Assembly: GCA_963853835.1 (NCBI GenBank)
Contig: OY970824.1
Coordinates: forward strand, 74,286,372-74,350,371
Reading direction: 5' to 3'
DNA: 64,000 bases
Origin: Calendula officinalis
Lineage: Eukaryota > Streptophyta > Magnoliopsida > Asterales > Asteraceae
Under the pieces are notes generated by a model, which was not told the origin of the DNA, did no database searches, and was given only the letters and a program-made list of their open reading frames with translations. A program made the translations under genes and the position numbers. Shown here one piece after another: positions 46,078 to 59,665 of the stretch (positions within the stretch are counted from its first letter, which is position 1; the number at the start of each line of letters is the position of its first letter).

Positions 46078-48712
46078 TGTCACACCCCGCCAAAAATGTT
46101 GATTTGCGGAAGAACGGGATGTAACATTCATGAGTAACACAACTATGATTATTGCAAACATTTAATAGTTTTAAAAATGTATTAAATACTTGAAATAAGT
46201 ATTATCCAAAATTTATATGTAATTGAAAAAGATTAAAACAAAAGTTAATGTTTAGAAATGAAAAAGACGTTCGTGGCATCTCGACAATATGCATGCTCAT
46301 GATCCAAAGTCTAAGGACTCAATGCTTCTCCTAATTACCTGAAAAACATATATAAAACGATCAACAAAATTATTGAGTGAATCCACAGGTTTAATATAAA
46401 TTTTGAAATACAAGGTTTTGTAAGCCAAACATGGCAAAATCGTATAGTAAAATGTTTTTGAAAATGATTTAAAATATAAAGTTTTGGTGTGCCAATCGGC
46501 ATAAATTGTATAATAAAATATAGATTTGAGTTACCCAAAATGTATATGTGCTAACAAGGCGAAAATATGTGTGATGATAAGATGTTCGAAAATGATTTGA
46601 TAATAAATAAATGTTGTAATAAAATTTGATAAGTAAAGACATGTAAGTAAATAAAATAGTAAGATTTTAAAGAGTAGTAAATATTGAAAATGCATGACTG
46701 ATGTCCCCAACAGTTAGCTACGCCATTGAGTTAATATGCCGACCCTAAGCCCATAATCAAACTGCAACTCTAAATGTGATGTTTCTGTTCTCTATGATAT
46801 GCACCTCCCTGGCGGTTGGGTAGAACCGTTAAGTAACAACAAAAATGTGGGAGGAAGAGTGTCAGCCAATGGTACCATCTGCATATCCAGGGCCTAGTCA
46901 CAACTAGCTAAGATTATGGCATGTAAGCATCTACCTATGCACTACACCTACTTAGTCCGAGAATAAAGACTGTTTGTCATGGTTTGAGTAATGTATCATC
47001 ACAATAAAAATAATGTAAGCATTTAATAAAAATAGTTGATATGTTTTTCACCCCAAATTTGTAAAGCAGTAAAAGTAAAGTAAAAAGGGGCTGTGGACTC
47101 ACCTGATGCAAAGCTCCCAAAAGTGCAAATAAGCAAATATGCAGTTTTCAACCAAACAACTTCTAATGACCTAAATGCATAGAAGTAAACTTATGAGCGA
47201 TATGTTGGTGACATTGTTGAATTGATATATATTTTAATACTTTTTATAGTATTTTACTAGTTTGGAAAGTAGTGTGCTTTGATCGACATACTAGTTACTT
47301 GTATTCTAGATAATTATAAAAAAAAATTTAGATTTAAATAACTACTATATTATTAATTAAATAAATATTGAATAATAGTACTTTTCTAAATTATCTATTT
47401 ATTATCTATATTAATAAAAAAATTAAAATAAAAATTTAAAATACTTCAATATAATGAAATCTGATTTCAGTAAAATAAACGAAAGGAAATTTAATTTGAA
47501 TCTCATTTATGGACTAACAACATGGGTTCGAGACAATGGGCTGAGATTTGACTGGGTTGGGCCGGCCATTTGGCCAAGGCCCACGACTGGGTTGGCTGGA
47601 TCGTTCGCCGGGAGCTCGGGTAAATCACCGGCGACAGGTAAGGTGGCCGGGAAACATACTGAAACACATACTTATAGAATTTAAACTAAAAGTTTTGATG
47701 GTTATACCTTCGATGGAGAAAGACCGAGACAGCGAGAGAGATGGACGAGATGATATATACGAGGGGTTGCCGGACCTTCCAACGTTGACCGGAGATGCGT
47801 CTGAATTGCCGGAGATGCTTTCGCCGGGGTTACTGCTGCTGCGCCGGAGCACTGTTGCGTCGGTTCCTTGGTTGTCAGAAAATATGGAGTTCGTTGTTGT
47901 ATCGCTGAGTTCTCCGAGAATGTCTTGCCGGAGAAACGAATAAGGACGGTGGGAGGGTTGTGGCTTGCCGGAATTTTGAAGAAAGAAGGAACAGGTTTGT
48001 ATGGGCGGCTAACAGTAGGTTCGTAGGGTTTTTGATAGGGCTTTTGTAGAGTTAATGGTGTCTATTTATCATTGGTTAAAATAAATAGAATATTATATTT
48101 ATAAAATCATGGTTTGGTTAAGGGGAGTGTGTACGAAAATTTGTGTACAGTGGAGTATTCTAAATTTTGTATATGATTTATTTCATGTACATCGGTATAT
48201 GTGAATCCTGTTATTTTTGCCTAATAAAATATTTTTATTGGGGTTTTACTCAGTTTTATATTGTGATCATTTTATGACTAAAATTTATTAGTTCAGATTT
48301 ACATATGATTATTCTCAGTATTTTCATATTATTCCGAGTGCTAAATGTTAATTGTTTAATTACTCGATAAAGTGTTTAATACTTCATTTTTCATAGTGAT
48401 ACATTTGGTCCATTTAAATAATAAAATTCTGACCTTTTATTCTATTCATAATTATGTTAAGTCACCAACTCGCTAAATGACTAATTTAACGATGCAAATA
48501 ACTGACAATGCACATATAATAACATGTACAAACGTGACATGATTTCTAGGGTTTCATAAACTTAAATGCAACATAATAGATATCACAAATGATATTAGGG
48601 TTTTTCATTAGACTTAAATGTAAATAAATGCTTTCATAAATTGAATTAGGGTTCTAGTACACTATTAGGGTTTCAATAAATGCGAAATAAATATCTGAAT
48701 TTTAGGGTTGTC
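46078..48712. other. Unclassified repeat-like region
   Basis: Begins TGTCACACCCCGCC and ends GGGTTGTCACA. Part of it (47540-48000) is GC-richer with short open frames on both strands, none like a known protein. It may be an old transposon or gene remnant. I see no reverse transcriptase, integrase or terminal repeat pair. Confidence 0.35.
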
Positions 48713-50413
48713 ACAATCTCCCTTGATCTTCTCATTTTTTATCCACGTAAGGATGCTACTGCTAGCGAAAATTTTTTACTTCTACCCCAAGGGACAGTGT
48801 TAGACGTTTTGGTTTAAATATGTAATATAATAAACCATTGTTAACGACCAATTCGGTCATATAAGAACCTTCGATTTGTAATATGGAAATGGTTACATGA
48901 GACATACTGACAGTCTGACATTGCCACCACCATTTTGCAACCACTAAATGTAAACCCAAAACAAAGATATTCAAAGCCAAAACATCATTATTCCTATTCC
49001 TATTCCTACATATATACAATCCTCATACCAGTTTACTGTTCATAAGAGATTTCCAAAATAACCCTTAAAGTTTCAAATAATTATATTATGCTCTATAGAG
49101 GTTTCAATAAATAGAGATTTTCAATTAGAGACTTCAAGGAAAAGAGGTGAAAAATGGAACCGAGTTAACTGCCATAGCCACTACTTTTTGTATTCATTTT
49201 TTATTACTCTGCCAAATTAATAGATTTTCAACTTTTGCGTTTTTTCTTCACCAAATTACATAACTAACCCCTCGGATTGAACTTTGTTTTTCCCATTAGT
49301 TCTTATTAGTTGATTTACACAATTATCATTCATTTTAATATATTTCATTTGCATAACTATAAGGTTGTGTTTCAAACATATTTAAACATCTATTTATTAT
49401 TCATCAATAAACATATGTTTTGATCCCCGCATGATATACTTTGTACAAATTAAACAAGTAGCTAGATAATATATATTGGAAGAATTTCTTTTATGTCCTT
49501 ATCAAATTTAGAAATTATTTTCACATCCTTTCAAAAACTATAATCTTTTTATATTCTTTTAAAATTTTAGTTAGCTTTGCATCCTTCTAAACATTTAAAA
49601 TTATCATTTATGTCCAAAAACATATTTTGATATTATATTATATCATTATAATATCAATATTATCAAATTCATATATTTAGAAAATTACTATATTACTCTT
49701 AATCTGTCAAAACCTAAATTAAAAGTCTACCTACTAATGTAACTAAATCACACTAATTAAACGGTAAAATATTAAATTAACATAAGAAATCACCCTAAAT
49801 TAAAAATTATATTTAGATTTAGTCACATAAGAAATTACGTTTAAAAACCCGCAACAACGTGCGGAGAACCACAATCCTCGTTATATAACAATAAACAAAC
49901 ACCAAATAGGCAGAAATACATTTAAAATAAAAAAGAGGGAAAGAAAGTCAAACGTAAATATAAAAGGAAAAAACATTAAGCAGATAAAATAAAAAAAAAC
50001 TCCTAAAAGAATAAGAAAAACGAACAAATTGTTAACCAAAGGGGAAAAAGAAGGGGTAGCATCTTCCACCATGATGGTGAGTAACCGAGTAAGAAGGATT
50101 TTAAGAAAAATGATGGAATGAGACAAGGCCGTAAACGAGTCAAGCTAAGCTCGAGCTTAACTTAACTTACTTTGGCGAAGCCCGAACTCAACGAAGTCTT
50201 AATAGGCAACCTCGAGATAAATTAGAAAATTATTAGCTTTTAACAAGGGATGCTAGTATGCTTCTGCTATTAAAAAGAACAATGATTATGACTTCATCAA
50301 AACGTCACAATATATTAAAACAATGACCAAAATATAATTCACCAAATCTCAAACTAGTGCCAGTTTAGATTTTTAAAATCAAGAAACCAATCTATCATTT
50401 ATGTACTTTAAAG
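48713..50413. other. AT-rich intergenic stretch
   Basis: No gene. At 49845-49885 a hairpin CCCGCAACAACGTGCGG followed by ATCCTCGTTATA resembles a transposon terminus. Confidence 0.45.
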
Positions 50414-51042
50414 TAGGGATGGCAATAATGCGGGTTGGGTCATAAACGGGTTGACTTGTTTGGGTTTGCGAGTTGAAAATCCCAACCCAACCCAACCTTT
50501 TTATCTAAACGGGTTGAGATATTCAACCCAACCTATTTATTAAACGGGTTGGATCATAAACGGGTTGACCCAATATAACATCAATTCACTAAAAAAACAA
50601 AAAAAAAAACACACATAATTAAACACTAAAATACCAAAATAAGTTGATTAGTTGCAAAATAGTGAAATACAAATAAAAGTTAACAACTACTCCATAGTTT
50701 TTGTTCAAAATACTAAAAGTTTTCCAAGAAGATAAATACTTGACTCATATTATGTGTATGCCAGATTTCAAATTATAATATACATTATATTATGTATTTA
50801 AAATAAATAAATAAATAAATAAATAAATAGTAATATATTGTATTATATTACGCATTTAAGATATATATAATATTTAAACGGGTTGACGGGTCATAAGTGA
50901 GTTATAAATTTGAACCCAACCCGACTTGTTTTATGACGGCTTGTAAACGAGTTGACCCGTTTACAACCCACGGGTTGAGAGTTATGACCCAACCCGCTAA
51001 TTTCGGGTTCTAAATGAGTCGAGTTTAATTTTGTCAGCCCTA
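50414..51042. mobile_element. Non-autonomous hAT element
   Basis: A 629-bp element with perfect CTTTAAAG duplications (50406-50413 and 51043-51050). The ends are TAGGGATGGCAATAATG and TTGTCAGCCCTA. The subterminal regions carry many AACGGGTTGA / TCAACCC motifs. Confidence 0.92.
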
Positions 51043-51117
51043 CTTTAAAGTAACTAATAATTAAATCCTCGCAAAAAAGGTTAAAACTGTGAAGTCACAT
51101 GGGTTGAAATCAATAAC

Positions 51118-51724
51118 TAGGGGCGGTAATAAGTTTGGTTTGTTCATAAACAAGTCGACATGTTTGAATTTGTGGGTTTAAATTTCAATCCAACCCAACA
51201 TATTTAGCTAAACGGATTGAATTTTTCATCTAAACATATTTATTGAACATGTTTGGATCATCAACATCTTGACTTGTTTAAAACTTTCGCAAATTTACTT
51301 GTTTACTAAACAAGTTGCAAGTATGTTGACCCATTTAAAAATCATAATATACAAAATTAAAAAAAATACATATATTTTAGTAGTTAAATAACAAAATAAG
51401 ATGAATCACATGTGAAATGAACGTGCAAGATAATAAGATTTAGGGAGAAGAATCGCGATGGAGAAAAACGCAAATCTTATAAGAAGAGAAACGAATACAA
51501 AGATAAGAATATCAGGTGAAGAAACAAGACAAATGAATCATCAAAACTCAACAGATTGTTGTATATGAGTTGTAATTAATCTAAACTCACTCAACCTGTT
51601 TATATGACGGGTTGTAAACAGGTTGACCTATTGATGACTCATGTCAAAAATTACAACTTAATCCGCTAATTTTAGATTCTAAATAGGTTGGATTTACATA
51701 TCAGATTGAATTTTACAAGTCCTA
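51118..51724. mobile_element. Older hAT element of the same family
   Basis: A 607-bp element flanked by TCAATAAC and TCAATTAC (7 of 8 match). The ends are TAGGGGCGGTAATAAG and TTACAAGTCCTA. It is more decayed than its neighbour 75 bp to the left. Confidence 0.78.
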
Positions 51725-52988
51725 TCAATTACGGCAGAAAGTTCAAAATAATTGATTATCCAGATCTGTTGCACTACTCAGACCCATAAAAAGCAGTCAT
51801 ACTGGTCCTACATAGCAACAATTTTTTGTAGCCTAGTTGCATGGCCATCGGCCCAACATCCTACCGACACATTATCAATTACTAGCAGGGTACCCGCGCA
51901 ATGCGGCGACGGGTACCCTGTGTAACTATATTTTGTGGTTAGCAAATGTTATTCGGTTACATATTTTTTCTAACGATAGTAGGATACCCACGCTATGCGT
52001 CAAAATATAGAGATTAGGAAGAAGATGGTGGCGAGTCGTATCAAGGTTAGTGGTATCTAAGACGCGATAAGAATTTGAATACAAGCAACTAACTTGTTAT
52101 GAGTAGATACATCCTTAATGGCTCATTTCATCATCTACATTTCAACATAATGGCATGAAATTAGTTTTCAAACATATAAAATAAAAAATAAACTCACTCC
52201 TATTTATGAAATACCACCGAATTATTTCTACTTTCCACAAAACGTCTTCAAAATTCAAAAATGACAACAAATCATGATCAATAGTCCCGCCTCAACTGAA
52301 CAATAAGAATACAAATGTTCATTTGTTCAAAACTGGACATGGACTAAACCAAAACAAAATAAAAAGCAGTTCAATCTCAAACTCAACAAACTCAAAAATA
52401 AATCAGACATAACAAAACATCTAAAAGTTTGAAATTTGTAATATAGCATTAATTTTAATCCTTAAAAGTTAAAACACCATTAAGTTTTCCATAAATAACA
52501 TAACAGTGAAGCAAAATAAATATTCCCGAGATAAAATCTATAAGAAAAATACAATGCTCAGACTCAATTATATGCAATTGTCTTGCTAATCAGCCACCAA
52601 ATGTAAACAACTTGAAGGCCACTTGCAAGATCCAGTAAAATGTACTCTGCAATTGTGTACAAGATTGTCCTTGTTTGTGTGTTCTCATTTGGTGGACCAA
52701 AACAGCCTTCAAAAAATGACAATATAGATGGAATCTTTGTAGTCCAGAATTAATCTGATGCATGATCAGAATACAAAATCTGAGAATTTTCATAGATTTT
52801 TTTTGTTACAAAAGCATAATACAATTCATATAGCATTCAAGGATAGAACTGGTTCATAATCGCACACATATATCTTGAATTTTTTAGAGGAATTCAGGTC
52901 GTTTTTATGGGCACCAGCCAATCTGCTCATTTTACAACCTCTAGTTACAGGGTTAGCCACATCAACCAATTGAATCATCTTTCTTTCA

Positions 52989-53057
52989 ATCTAGCGCCAA
53001 TACTATAAAAGCTTCCTTATTCCCCCGGATTGCAGCCCAATGTAAAGTTGTACAGCC
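52989..53057 (-). pseudogene. Captured ankyrin-repeat exon (TIP1/PAT-like)
   Basis: After an intact acceptor (TTTTAG) the frame reads GCTTLHWAAIRGNKEAFIVL followed by ALD and a stop. This fits the ankyrin consensus G-x-T-x-LHWAA-x-RGN-x-EA and closely resembles the ankyrin block of plant ankyrin S-acyltransferases such as TIP1/PAT24. Only one repeat is seen. No DHHC domain is present in the window. Splice-site retention means genomic DNA was captured. Confidence 0.7.
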
Positions 53058-53590
53058 TAAAATTTTACAAATTAACACACTGAATCATAAATAATATAAC
53101 ATTTCAATACTAATTTAAAATTTAAACATATATATATATATACTCTACATCTTTGTCTTGGCGGCTTCTATACACATCTTTTAGTGATCCAATTGGGACA
53201 CAAAACATATACCATAGATATTCTAATAAATCAGTTACCAGAAAAAAGGACATAATCAGATAAAAAACTTCAATCTCCTTCGAAAAATGGAACATCGGTT
53301 GGAAAACTATTGTGATCAGGTCCCTAATTTTCCCAACCAGCCTTTCCTTCTTGCAACTTTCCGCAAATCTTCCATCCTAAAAAAAGGTATATTTTTTTAT
53401 TAAAAATTGCTATTGAATTGATATAATTCATGTGGATCTAAATTGTGGATAAAATCAACAGATTCAAAAGAGTTCGATATTCAACTGACCAAATACACAT
53501 CGAGATCATGCAGACTCAGAATAAAAAATTATATCATACTTAATAAACAGGAAGCCAGTAACGTTATATCAAAATGCAAGCATACAAAAG

Positions 53591-54146
53591 TAGGGGTGGC
53601 AATTCCTGACCCGACACGAAACCCGACCTGAAACCGACACGAAAATAAACAGGTTTGGGTTGAGGTAAAAAATAATTGGGTCAGTCTCGGGTTGAGTCAG
53701 CTGACCCGTTTATTAAACAGGTTAGGTTCAGGTCAATGATAATTTAAATGGGTCGAGCCGCCAACCCGTTTAATTATTAAAATATATTTTAAAAAATATA
53801 TATTTATACTTAATTTTTAGTTTACTAGTTAAAACGTAATTAATAGTTAGATAAAAATTAATAATGTTATCTAGTAATTTGGTGTTTAGTATTTTGTTAT
53901 GAATTTGTGTAATAATAACAGCATTTTGACCTGTTTGACCGGTTTAACTTGTTTGACCTGATAACCTGTTTACCCGTTTTATTAAATGAGTTATATGGGT
54001 TAGGTTTGGGTTGAAGTTAAACAGGTTAGGGTTGAGATATCTGACCCGTTTATATAAACAGGTCGGTTTCGGGTTGAACGTTTCTGACCCGCCAACCCGC
54101 GAACCCGAACCCGTCAACCCGAACCCGACCTGAATTGCCACCCCTA
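53591..54146. mobile_element. Young hAT element inside the Helitron
   Basis: A 556-bp element with perfect TACAAAAG duplications (53583-53590 and 54147-54154). The ends are TAGGGGTGGCAATTC and GAATTGCCACCCCTA, a perfect 15-bp inverted repeat. The subterminal regions carry ACCCGACC / GGTTTGGGTT repeats. Confidence 0.95.
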
Positions 54147-54694
54147 TACAAAAGGAATCAGAATGCACCTTAGTTAGTCGTTGAAAGTGAGACTTATGAC
54201 CTAAATTAGCCCCAATTTCCTATTCAGAAGCACACATATTAAGCAAAAAACACAAAAAGGACCTAATTTACCCATAGTTTGTTCACAGGATTGTCAGAGG
54301 TCGGGATATAGGAGGTCGGAGGTATGCGTGAATGCTTCTTGAGTTTTGAGAAGTGAAGTCCCAACGCAAACGTATTGAAAAGAATCGAAGCTCACAGCAA
54401 AGTATTAAAGCTCGGAGGTCAAGGCAAGCAATTAATGTCTGCGTGGGAATCGAAACGGCAAGGTATTGAAGGGTTGTACAACACCCGATGCAAACTTAAT
54501 CTGTTTCCCAAACCTTTTCAACTTTCTTACTCGCATTCCTGATCGAGTACGATGGAATCGAGGAGTTTGAACGAATACAACCCTAATACCTAATTTCGTT
54601 TTTTAATTTCAGTTTTGAAAAGGCTGAAAGGTTTGGTGGGCCGATACTTAAAGGGTTAAAAGAGTTGTGTTTTCGGTAATTAACGCAGCCATGG

Positions 54695-54766
54695 GCTAGC
54701 GCAATTGGTTAGTTTGTTGGCATTTGACCTGCAGGTGGTGAGTTCGAATCTTGGGTTGTTTATTTT
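54695..54766 (+). repeat. tRNA-like segment near the Helitron 5' end
   Basis: Box A-like GGGCTAGCGCAATTGGTTAG and box B-like GAGTTCGAATC are spaced as in a tRNA or SINE head. I see no complete cloverleaf and no A-tail with target duplication, so it is not called as a gene. Confidence 0.5.
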
Positions 54767-54964
54767 TTAGCAAAATTTGAAAATTCCGAAAATGGAAACA
54801 GTTTGGCTGAATTTTTCAGCTACTATTTAGGGAAATATCCTAAATGCTTTATAAGTAGTAGAGATAGAGATTCTTTTCTAAATTATATAAATTCCCAATT
54901 AGTTGATCAATAATCACCAATTGCATTTACAATATTACTCATCAATTAATAAATATACACTAAA

Positions 54965-55045
54965 GAGTTTATAGCCCAGCGGTATCTAGTATGTATGCTA
55001 TCCTATATTGTTGTGTGTTCAAATCCTAGTATGGATAAAAATGTG
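54965..55045 (+). repeat. tRNA-related SINE-like head
   Basis: AGCCCAGCGGTATCTAG (box A-like) and GTGTTCAAATCCTAG (box B-like) are followed by an A-run near 55070. The target duplication is not convincing. Confidence 0.4.
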
Positions 55046-55083
55046 TAGAATTAGGGTGTGTTAGTCACTAAAAAAAAAGTAAA

Positions 55084-55968
55084 TTACACGGATGGTTCCT
55101 GTGATTTATCAAAAGTTTTGGATTTAGTCCCCAAGTCTTAGAAATTACACGAATGGTCCCTATAGTTTGAAACTCGTAATGCTTTTGCTCCCTAACACTG
55201 ACCTTCGTTAGAATTTACCGTTAAACTTTTTTAAATTACAATTTTAACCTTTCATATGTATATTTTTTAAAAACAAAATAAAAGGCAACCACTAGCACTC
55301 ATCCCGTCTTCTTCTATCTCTTTGAGGTGCTCTTTCTCTTCGCACGTCACCCAACCCCAACCTAACCATGAACACACTCTCTCTCTCCCTAACACCACTA
55401 TTTCCATCGTGACTAGTTACTGTCTCCGATCGAGGGCTATGTTTATCTTTGTGAGAAATTACCGATAGAGGGTTTAATTTCAAGAATTGCAGGTTTTGAT
55501 TATGACTTCTGATTTGAAAATTGCAGGTTTGAGTGTGGCGATTGAATACAAATATGTGTGAATTTAACAACATAAATCACACATATTTGGAATATGTAAA
55601 TTTGAAATATCTAGTAATCGGTTGACTTAACCATGTAAAACATGTTTGGATTAATAGGGGCACAGTTAACAAATCAAAGCCCTATACGGCTATACCTTTA
55701 TAGTAACTTTGCATGAAAATTCGCTGTAGATTGATTTCAGACAAAAAGAGATTAAAATGGAGAAGAAATTGGATTTTATAGGCGGGGCTTTATAAAAGGA
55801 TAAAGGGTGTTTTAGTCATTAAAGAAAATTTAACAGTTAATTTTAACATCTTAGTAATAGGGATCAAAAGCATGACAAGTTTCAAACCACAGGGACTATT
55901 CGTGTAATTTCTGAGACTTAGGGACTAAATCCAAAATTTTTGACAAACCACATGGACCATCCGTGTAA
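55084..55968. mobile_element. Foldback DNA element with long inverted arms
   Basis: Arms of about 150 bp face each other: TTACACGGATGGTTCCTGTG at the left and, at the right, the complement of its close relative (TTACACGGATGGTCCATGTG). Both arms contain TTTAGTCCC and AATTACACGAATGGTCCC. The 885-bp element is probably Mutator-like, but the flanking nine bases do not match. Confidence 0.7.
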
Positions 55969-56252
55969 GAAGAGAGCCAGTCAAGTGATATTAGAAATTC
56001 TTAATATATTTTAGTTTTGTTAGTATAATCTTATTTTGCTTGAAATAATTCTGAATGTAATGTTTTTTGTTTTAGTACAGTGCATGTTATTAAAGAAAGA
56101 AACAACTTATCTAAAATATTTGTTATCTTTTTCATTTATAACATGCCATTCGACAACAACATTCTCATCCATTTCCTCTAGGCCTCTCTCTTCTGGCCAT
56201 TCTTCACCGCAGTCCATCTCAACTATGCTCGCATTAGAAAAAGTCATAGGGT

Positions 56253-56285
56253 ACCCGCCGCCGCATTGCACGGGTACCTGGCTAG
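56253..56285 (+). mobile_element. Helitron 3' terminus
   Basis: GGGTACCCGCCGCCGC - GCACGGGTACC hairpin, then TGG, CTAG and a host T. It is nearly the same terminus as those at 51882 (minus) and 59979 (plus). Its own 5' end was not located. The Helitron at 51882-54870 may have inserted near or into it. Confidence 0.65.
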
Positions 56286-56801
56286 TATTTATTAATTGAT
56301 CAGTAATATTATAAAAGCAATGAGTAATTATTGATTAATATACAAATTTCTTGGTTTTTGAATAATATGAAAATGAAATGATAGAAATGAAAATTATCAC
56401 TAAATTTATTGTAATTAGTTACAGAAAAAATTATTTTTTAATGAAAGGTGTAGGAATACAGTATATCAACTCTTAAGAGCTTAAAAGAGTATGATGTAGG
56501 TTTAATAATGTTTATATTAGTAGAGATATGTGTATGTTATCCTTAATTATCAAAAATATGGAAAGTATCAAAAACATTGTATAATTTAACAGTTAGTTAT
56601 CTAAAAACTCCAATCCAATGCATATGTCAAAATCTTCATTATCAGAAAACTTTTTTACGAAAACAAGAAAAAAAACCATTTATTATGCATATTTCAATTA
56701 AAACTAATTAACACTCTTGGCTACAGTCTACAACTAACGTGTAAATGCTCAGCAGTGCAAAGGAAGATGGAAGAATTAGATGCGAGTATCATTTGATTGA
56801 A

Positions 56802-57284
56802 TTTTTTTTTAACAGCAAAAAAAAAACAACGGGTCAAGTTTCGGCATTGCTATCACCCTTAAGAGGACCTTCAACTAACATAAATAAAAACTTGAGTCTA
56901 GCAAAATGCTAGACTAAAAAACAAAGTACATTACAAAGGGTTTCTTAGCCAATCTACCCACGGAATCTTAAATTTTTGATTTCGGTGAGAAATCCAAGAA
57001 AAGGAAAACAACTTTATACTATCAACTATATCGGCCTTACGCATTTTACCATTGTCAAAAATTACCGCAAATCTATATCTCCAAATCACCAAACACGTCG
57101 TAAAACTGATTGCATGCATTTTGGTCTTCTTAAAGTTACTATTTGGAAGATCATCACAAATCGCCCACCATTGAACAAACGAATCGCATGCCCAACTCTC
57201 CAAACCACACCATCTATAAACTGCCCTCCATACTTGACTGAATACATAGATGTTAACCGTTTTGAATTCGAAAATAAGTAACAT
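56802..57284 (-). mobile_element. 5'-truncated LINE insertion encoding the ORF2 tail
   Basis: The 483-bp insertion is flanked by the perfect 11-bp repeat ATTTGATTGAA (56791-56801 and 57285-57295) and ends in an A-rich tail on the minus strand. It encodes VWRAVYRWCGLESWACDSFV, VIWRYRFAVIFDNGKMRKAD and WVDWLRNP to a stop at 56931, the C-terminal tail after the reverse transcriptase in plant LINEs. Truncation at the duplication is the normal result of aborted target-primed reverse transcription. Confidence 0.85.
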
Positions 57285-57358
57285 ATTTGATTGAAAGACT
57301 CGTAACATATCTTATTATGCGTTGGAACATTAATTAAGACATGTGGGATTCTTCAACT

Positions 57359-59215
57359 TTGTTATTATTCAATTTATAACATAATGTTAATTAAAACTTG
57401 AATAAATTTTTAACACTTTGTATTATTACTGGTTTAAGAATAAATTTTGTTTTGTAGATATCTGACAGGTCGTAGACTATCGAGAAAATAAATGTCTTAA
57501 TTACACCTATTAGCTAGGACAAGTAAGGGTCGAATCCACTGAGTAGCTTAGGTTAGCAAACTATTTATTAATTGATTTAAAGGAAAATTTGGAAGATTTA
57601 CTGATAAAACTAATTAAACTTGTAAATTAAATAATTAAAAGAACTATAAACTAAGTAAAATTATAAACTAACGAAACTACTAAATTTTAGACGGAAAACT
57701 ATAGGATACGAATGTAATCACTACTAGTTTTGGAATCAATCTTTTCTCTAATGTCACAAAATATGATTATTTTACTTAATTTAGGGTAGTCGGGTTTCAT
57801 AGACAAAACCGTTAATATCTATTCTACTAGACCAAATCTGGGCACAAATTGTGTGAGTCGGCACCAATCGTCTATAGCATCACAAAGGGTGGTTAAGCAC
57901 GATCGGTCCAACCACAACAAAGTTGTCTTACACTTAATCTAACAAAATATATAAAAGTTGTAATTACGGAAAATAATTAATAATCATAGCGCACCAAATC
58001 AACGTAAATACATAAACCACCTAAATTGTTCAAATAATTTTATAATATTCATGCATTAAAGAAAAAGATCAAAACCTACTCCTAATAGTGATCACAATAA
58101 ATTTAGCCTAACATGGTAAAGAAAATCAAACCAAACATATTAGAAGAATTCATCTCTCGCCGGCTACTTTTGTTGAATGTATTCGTCCGTTCGTCCGTGG
58201 CTCCTTTTTCTCTCCAAATATTCGTAGGTATCTCCTCCTTTTTATAATATGTGACAACTGACTTTTCTTTTGTGATAAACATGAGCTCTCAATTCAAATT
58301 CATTATTTGTGTAAATCTAATTGATGACCATATCCTATTCCGACTTTACCCATGTGGTATTTAATTTTCCTAGGCTTCTTTTCTTCAAATGACATGCCCT
58401 CCAATTTAAATCCAAATTGGCAAGACCCAATTATTCTCGTGAATAGCTGCTTCCAATTAAACGCATACGGACTTAATTAAGTTTCAAAATATGCAAGTTG
58501 ATATAATATAACTTGGCTAGATTAATTCTCAATTTTGTGGCTATAGTTAACTTCTGACTTTTTTGGTTAACTTGATCAAATTAACTCATTCTACGCTCCG
58601 ACCTACAAAATAATAAAACTTGTCAAAGTAGCATATTTAATAATGTATCGGTACCTTTATGAAGCAAATAAAGTACATTAAAGTGTAACATAAAATGTAC
58701 CGATCAATATCAAAATGGATATCTAATTCTATTAATATTATAATTGATTGTAATGAAACTCATTTTTTATATATAAATATATTTTTACAACCAGTGATTT
58801 TTAAACTTTGTTATTATTCAAATTTATAACGTAATGCATTTTATTAAAACTTGAATAAAATTTTAACACTTTGTATTGTTACAGTTTAAGAATAAATTTT
58901 GTTTTCTGTATATACAAATTGATATTTATTATTGTATTAATATTGTAATTAATTCCAATGAACTCAATTTGTATATATAGGTGATTTTTAAACTTTTTTA
59001 TTATTCAAATTTATAAAGTAATGCATTTAATTAAAACTTGAATAGTTTTTTAACACTTTGTATTATTACTGATTTAAGAATAAATTTTATTTTCTAGATA
59101 TAGGTATTGATGTTTAATATTGTAATTAATTGCAACCTCGAAATTGAAACTCATTTTTTATATACAATGTAGAGTTTTTTAACACTTTGCATTGTTACTG
59201 GTTTAAGAATAATAG
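57359..59215. repeat. Degenerate repeat of about 190 bp, several copies
   Basis: The unit TTATTATTCAAATTTATAAC - AACACTTTGTATTNTTACTG - TTTAAGAATAAATTTTGTTT - AAACTCATTTTTTATATA recurs at 57359, 58808, 58997 and, in part, 59170, 60600 and 62318. The copies at 58808 and 58997 are directly adjacent. The DNA between 57460 and 58790 has no recognisable gene. Confidence 0.65.
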
Positions 59216-59665
59216 TTTATAACCCGTGATAAATCACGGATGACTTATAAAATAATTCATAATGTTTTCATAATATTTTGCTTTTTTAAAAATGTTTTAC
59301 TCATTGAATATTTCGTATCTTTGAAATTATTTCATAGTTACAAATAATTTCATATTTTTCAAAAACTTCAACTATATAGATTACAAATTTACAATATAAG
59401 TAATATAGTAACAAATAAAAACTCTCTTTTGTTATCAATGTGTATAAAGCGGCAATAGAACACATGACAAAACTTGAAGAATATATTAAAACTCACCCGG
59501 CCAATTTTCCACCTTTAGAATGCATGACAGAACTTGAATTAATAGAAGTGCATCATCCTGTCAATAAAAGTCCCTCATAAATTAATAAATTCTCATTTTT
59601 GAACCAAATAATAATAAAAAGTATTAATAATAAATAACATTGCCAAAACATTCTTCAATCACACA

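Larger units (their letters stand above)
51882..54870 (-). mobile_element. Non-autonomous Helitron with captured ankyrin exon
   Basis: A 2989-bp element on the minus strand. It starts TCTCTATCTCTACTACTTAT after a host A. It ends with a GC-rich hairpin (GGGTACCCGTCGCCGC, then GCGCGGGTACCC), TG, CTAG and a host T. The AT insertion site and CTRR end are the Helitron rules. It holds an ankyrin-repeat exon (52989-53057), a tRNA-like segment near the 5' end (54695-54766) and a nested hAT element (53591-54146). There is no Rep/helicase. Confidence 0.78.

Noticed and set aside
47454..47943. Overlapping frames of 76 and 131 codons in GC-richer DNA
   Set aside because: Frames on both strands, no family resemblance and no splice-supported extension; kept only as an unclassified region.
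48762..49019. 85-codon minus-strand frame
   Set aside because: No start context, domain or neighbouring exon; a chance frame.
55292..55573. 93-codon minus-strand frame
   Set aside because: Lies within the foldback element at 55084-55968; Arg/Ser-rich end from TCTCTCTC runs.
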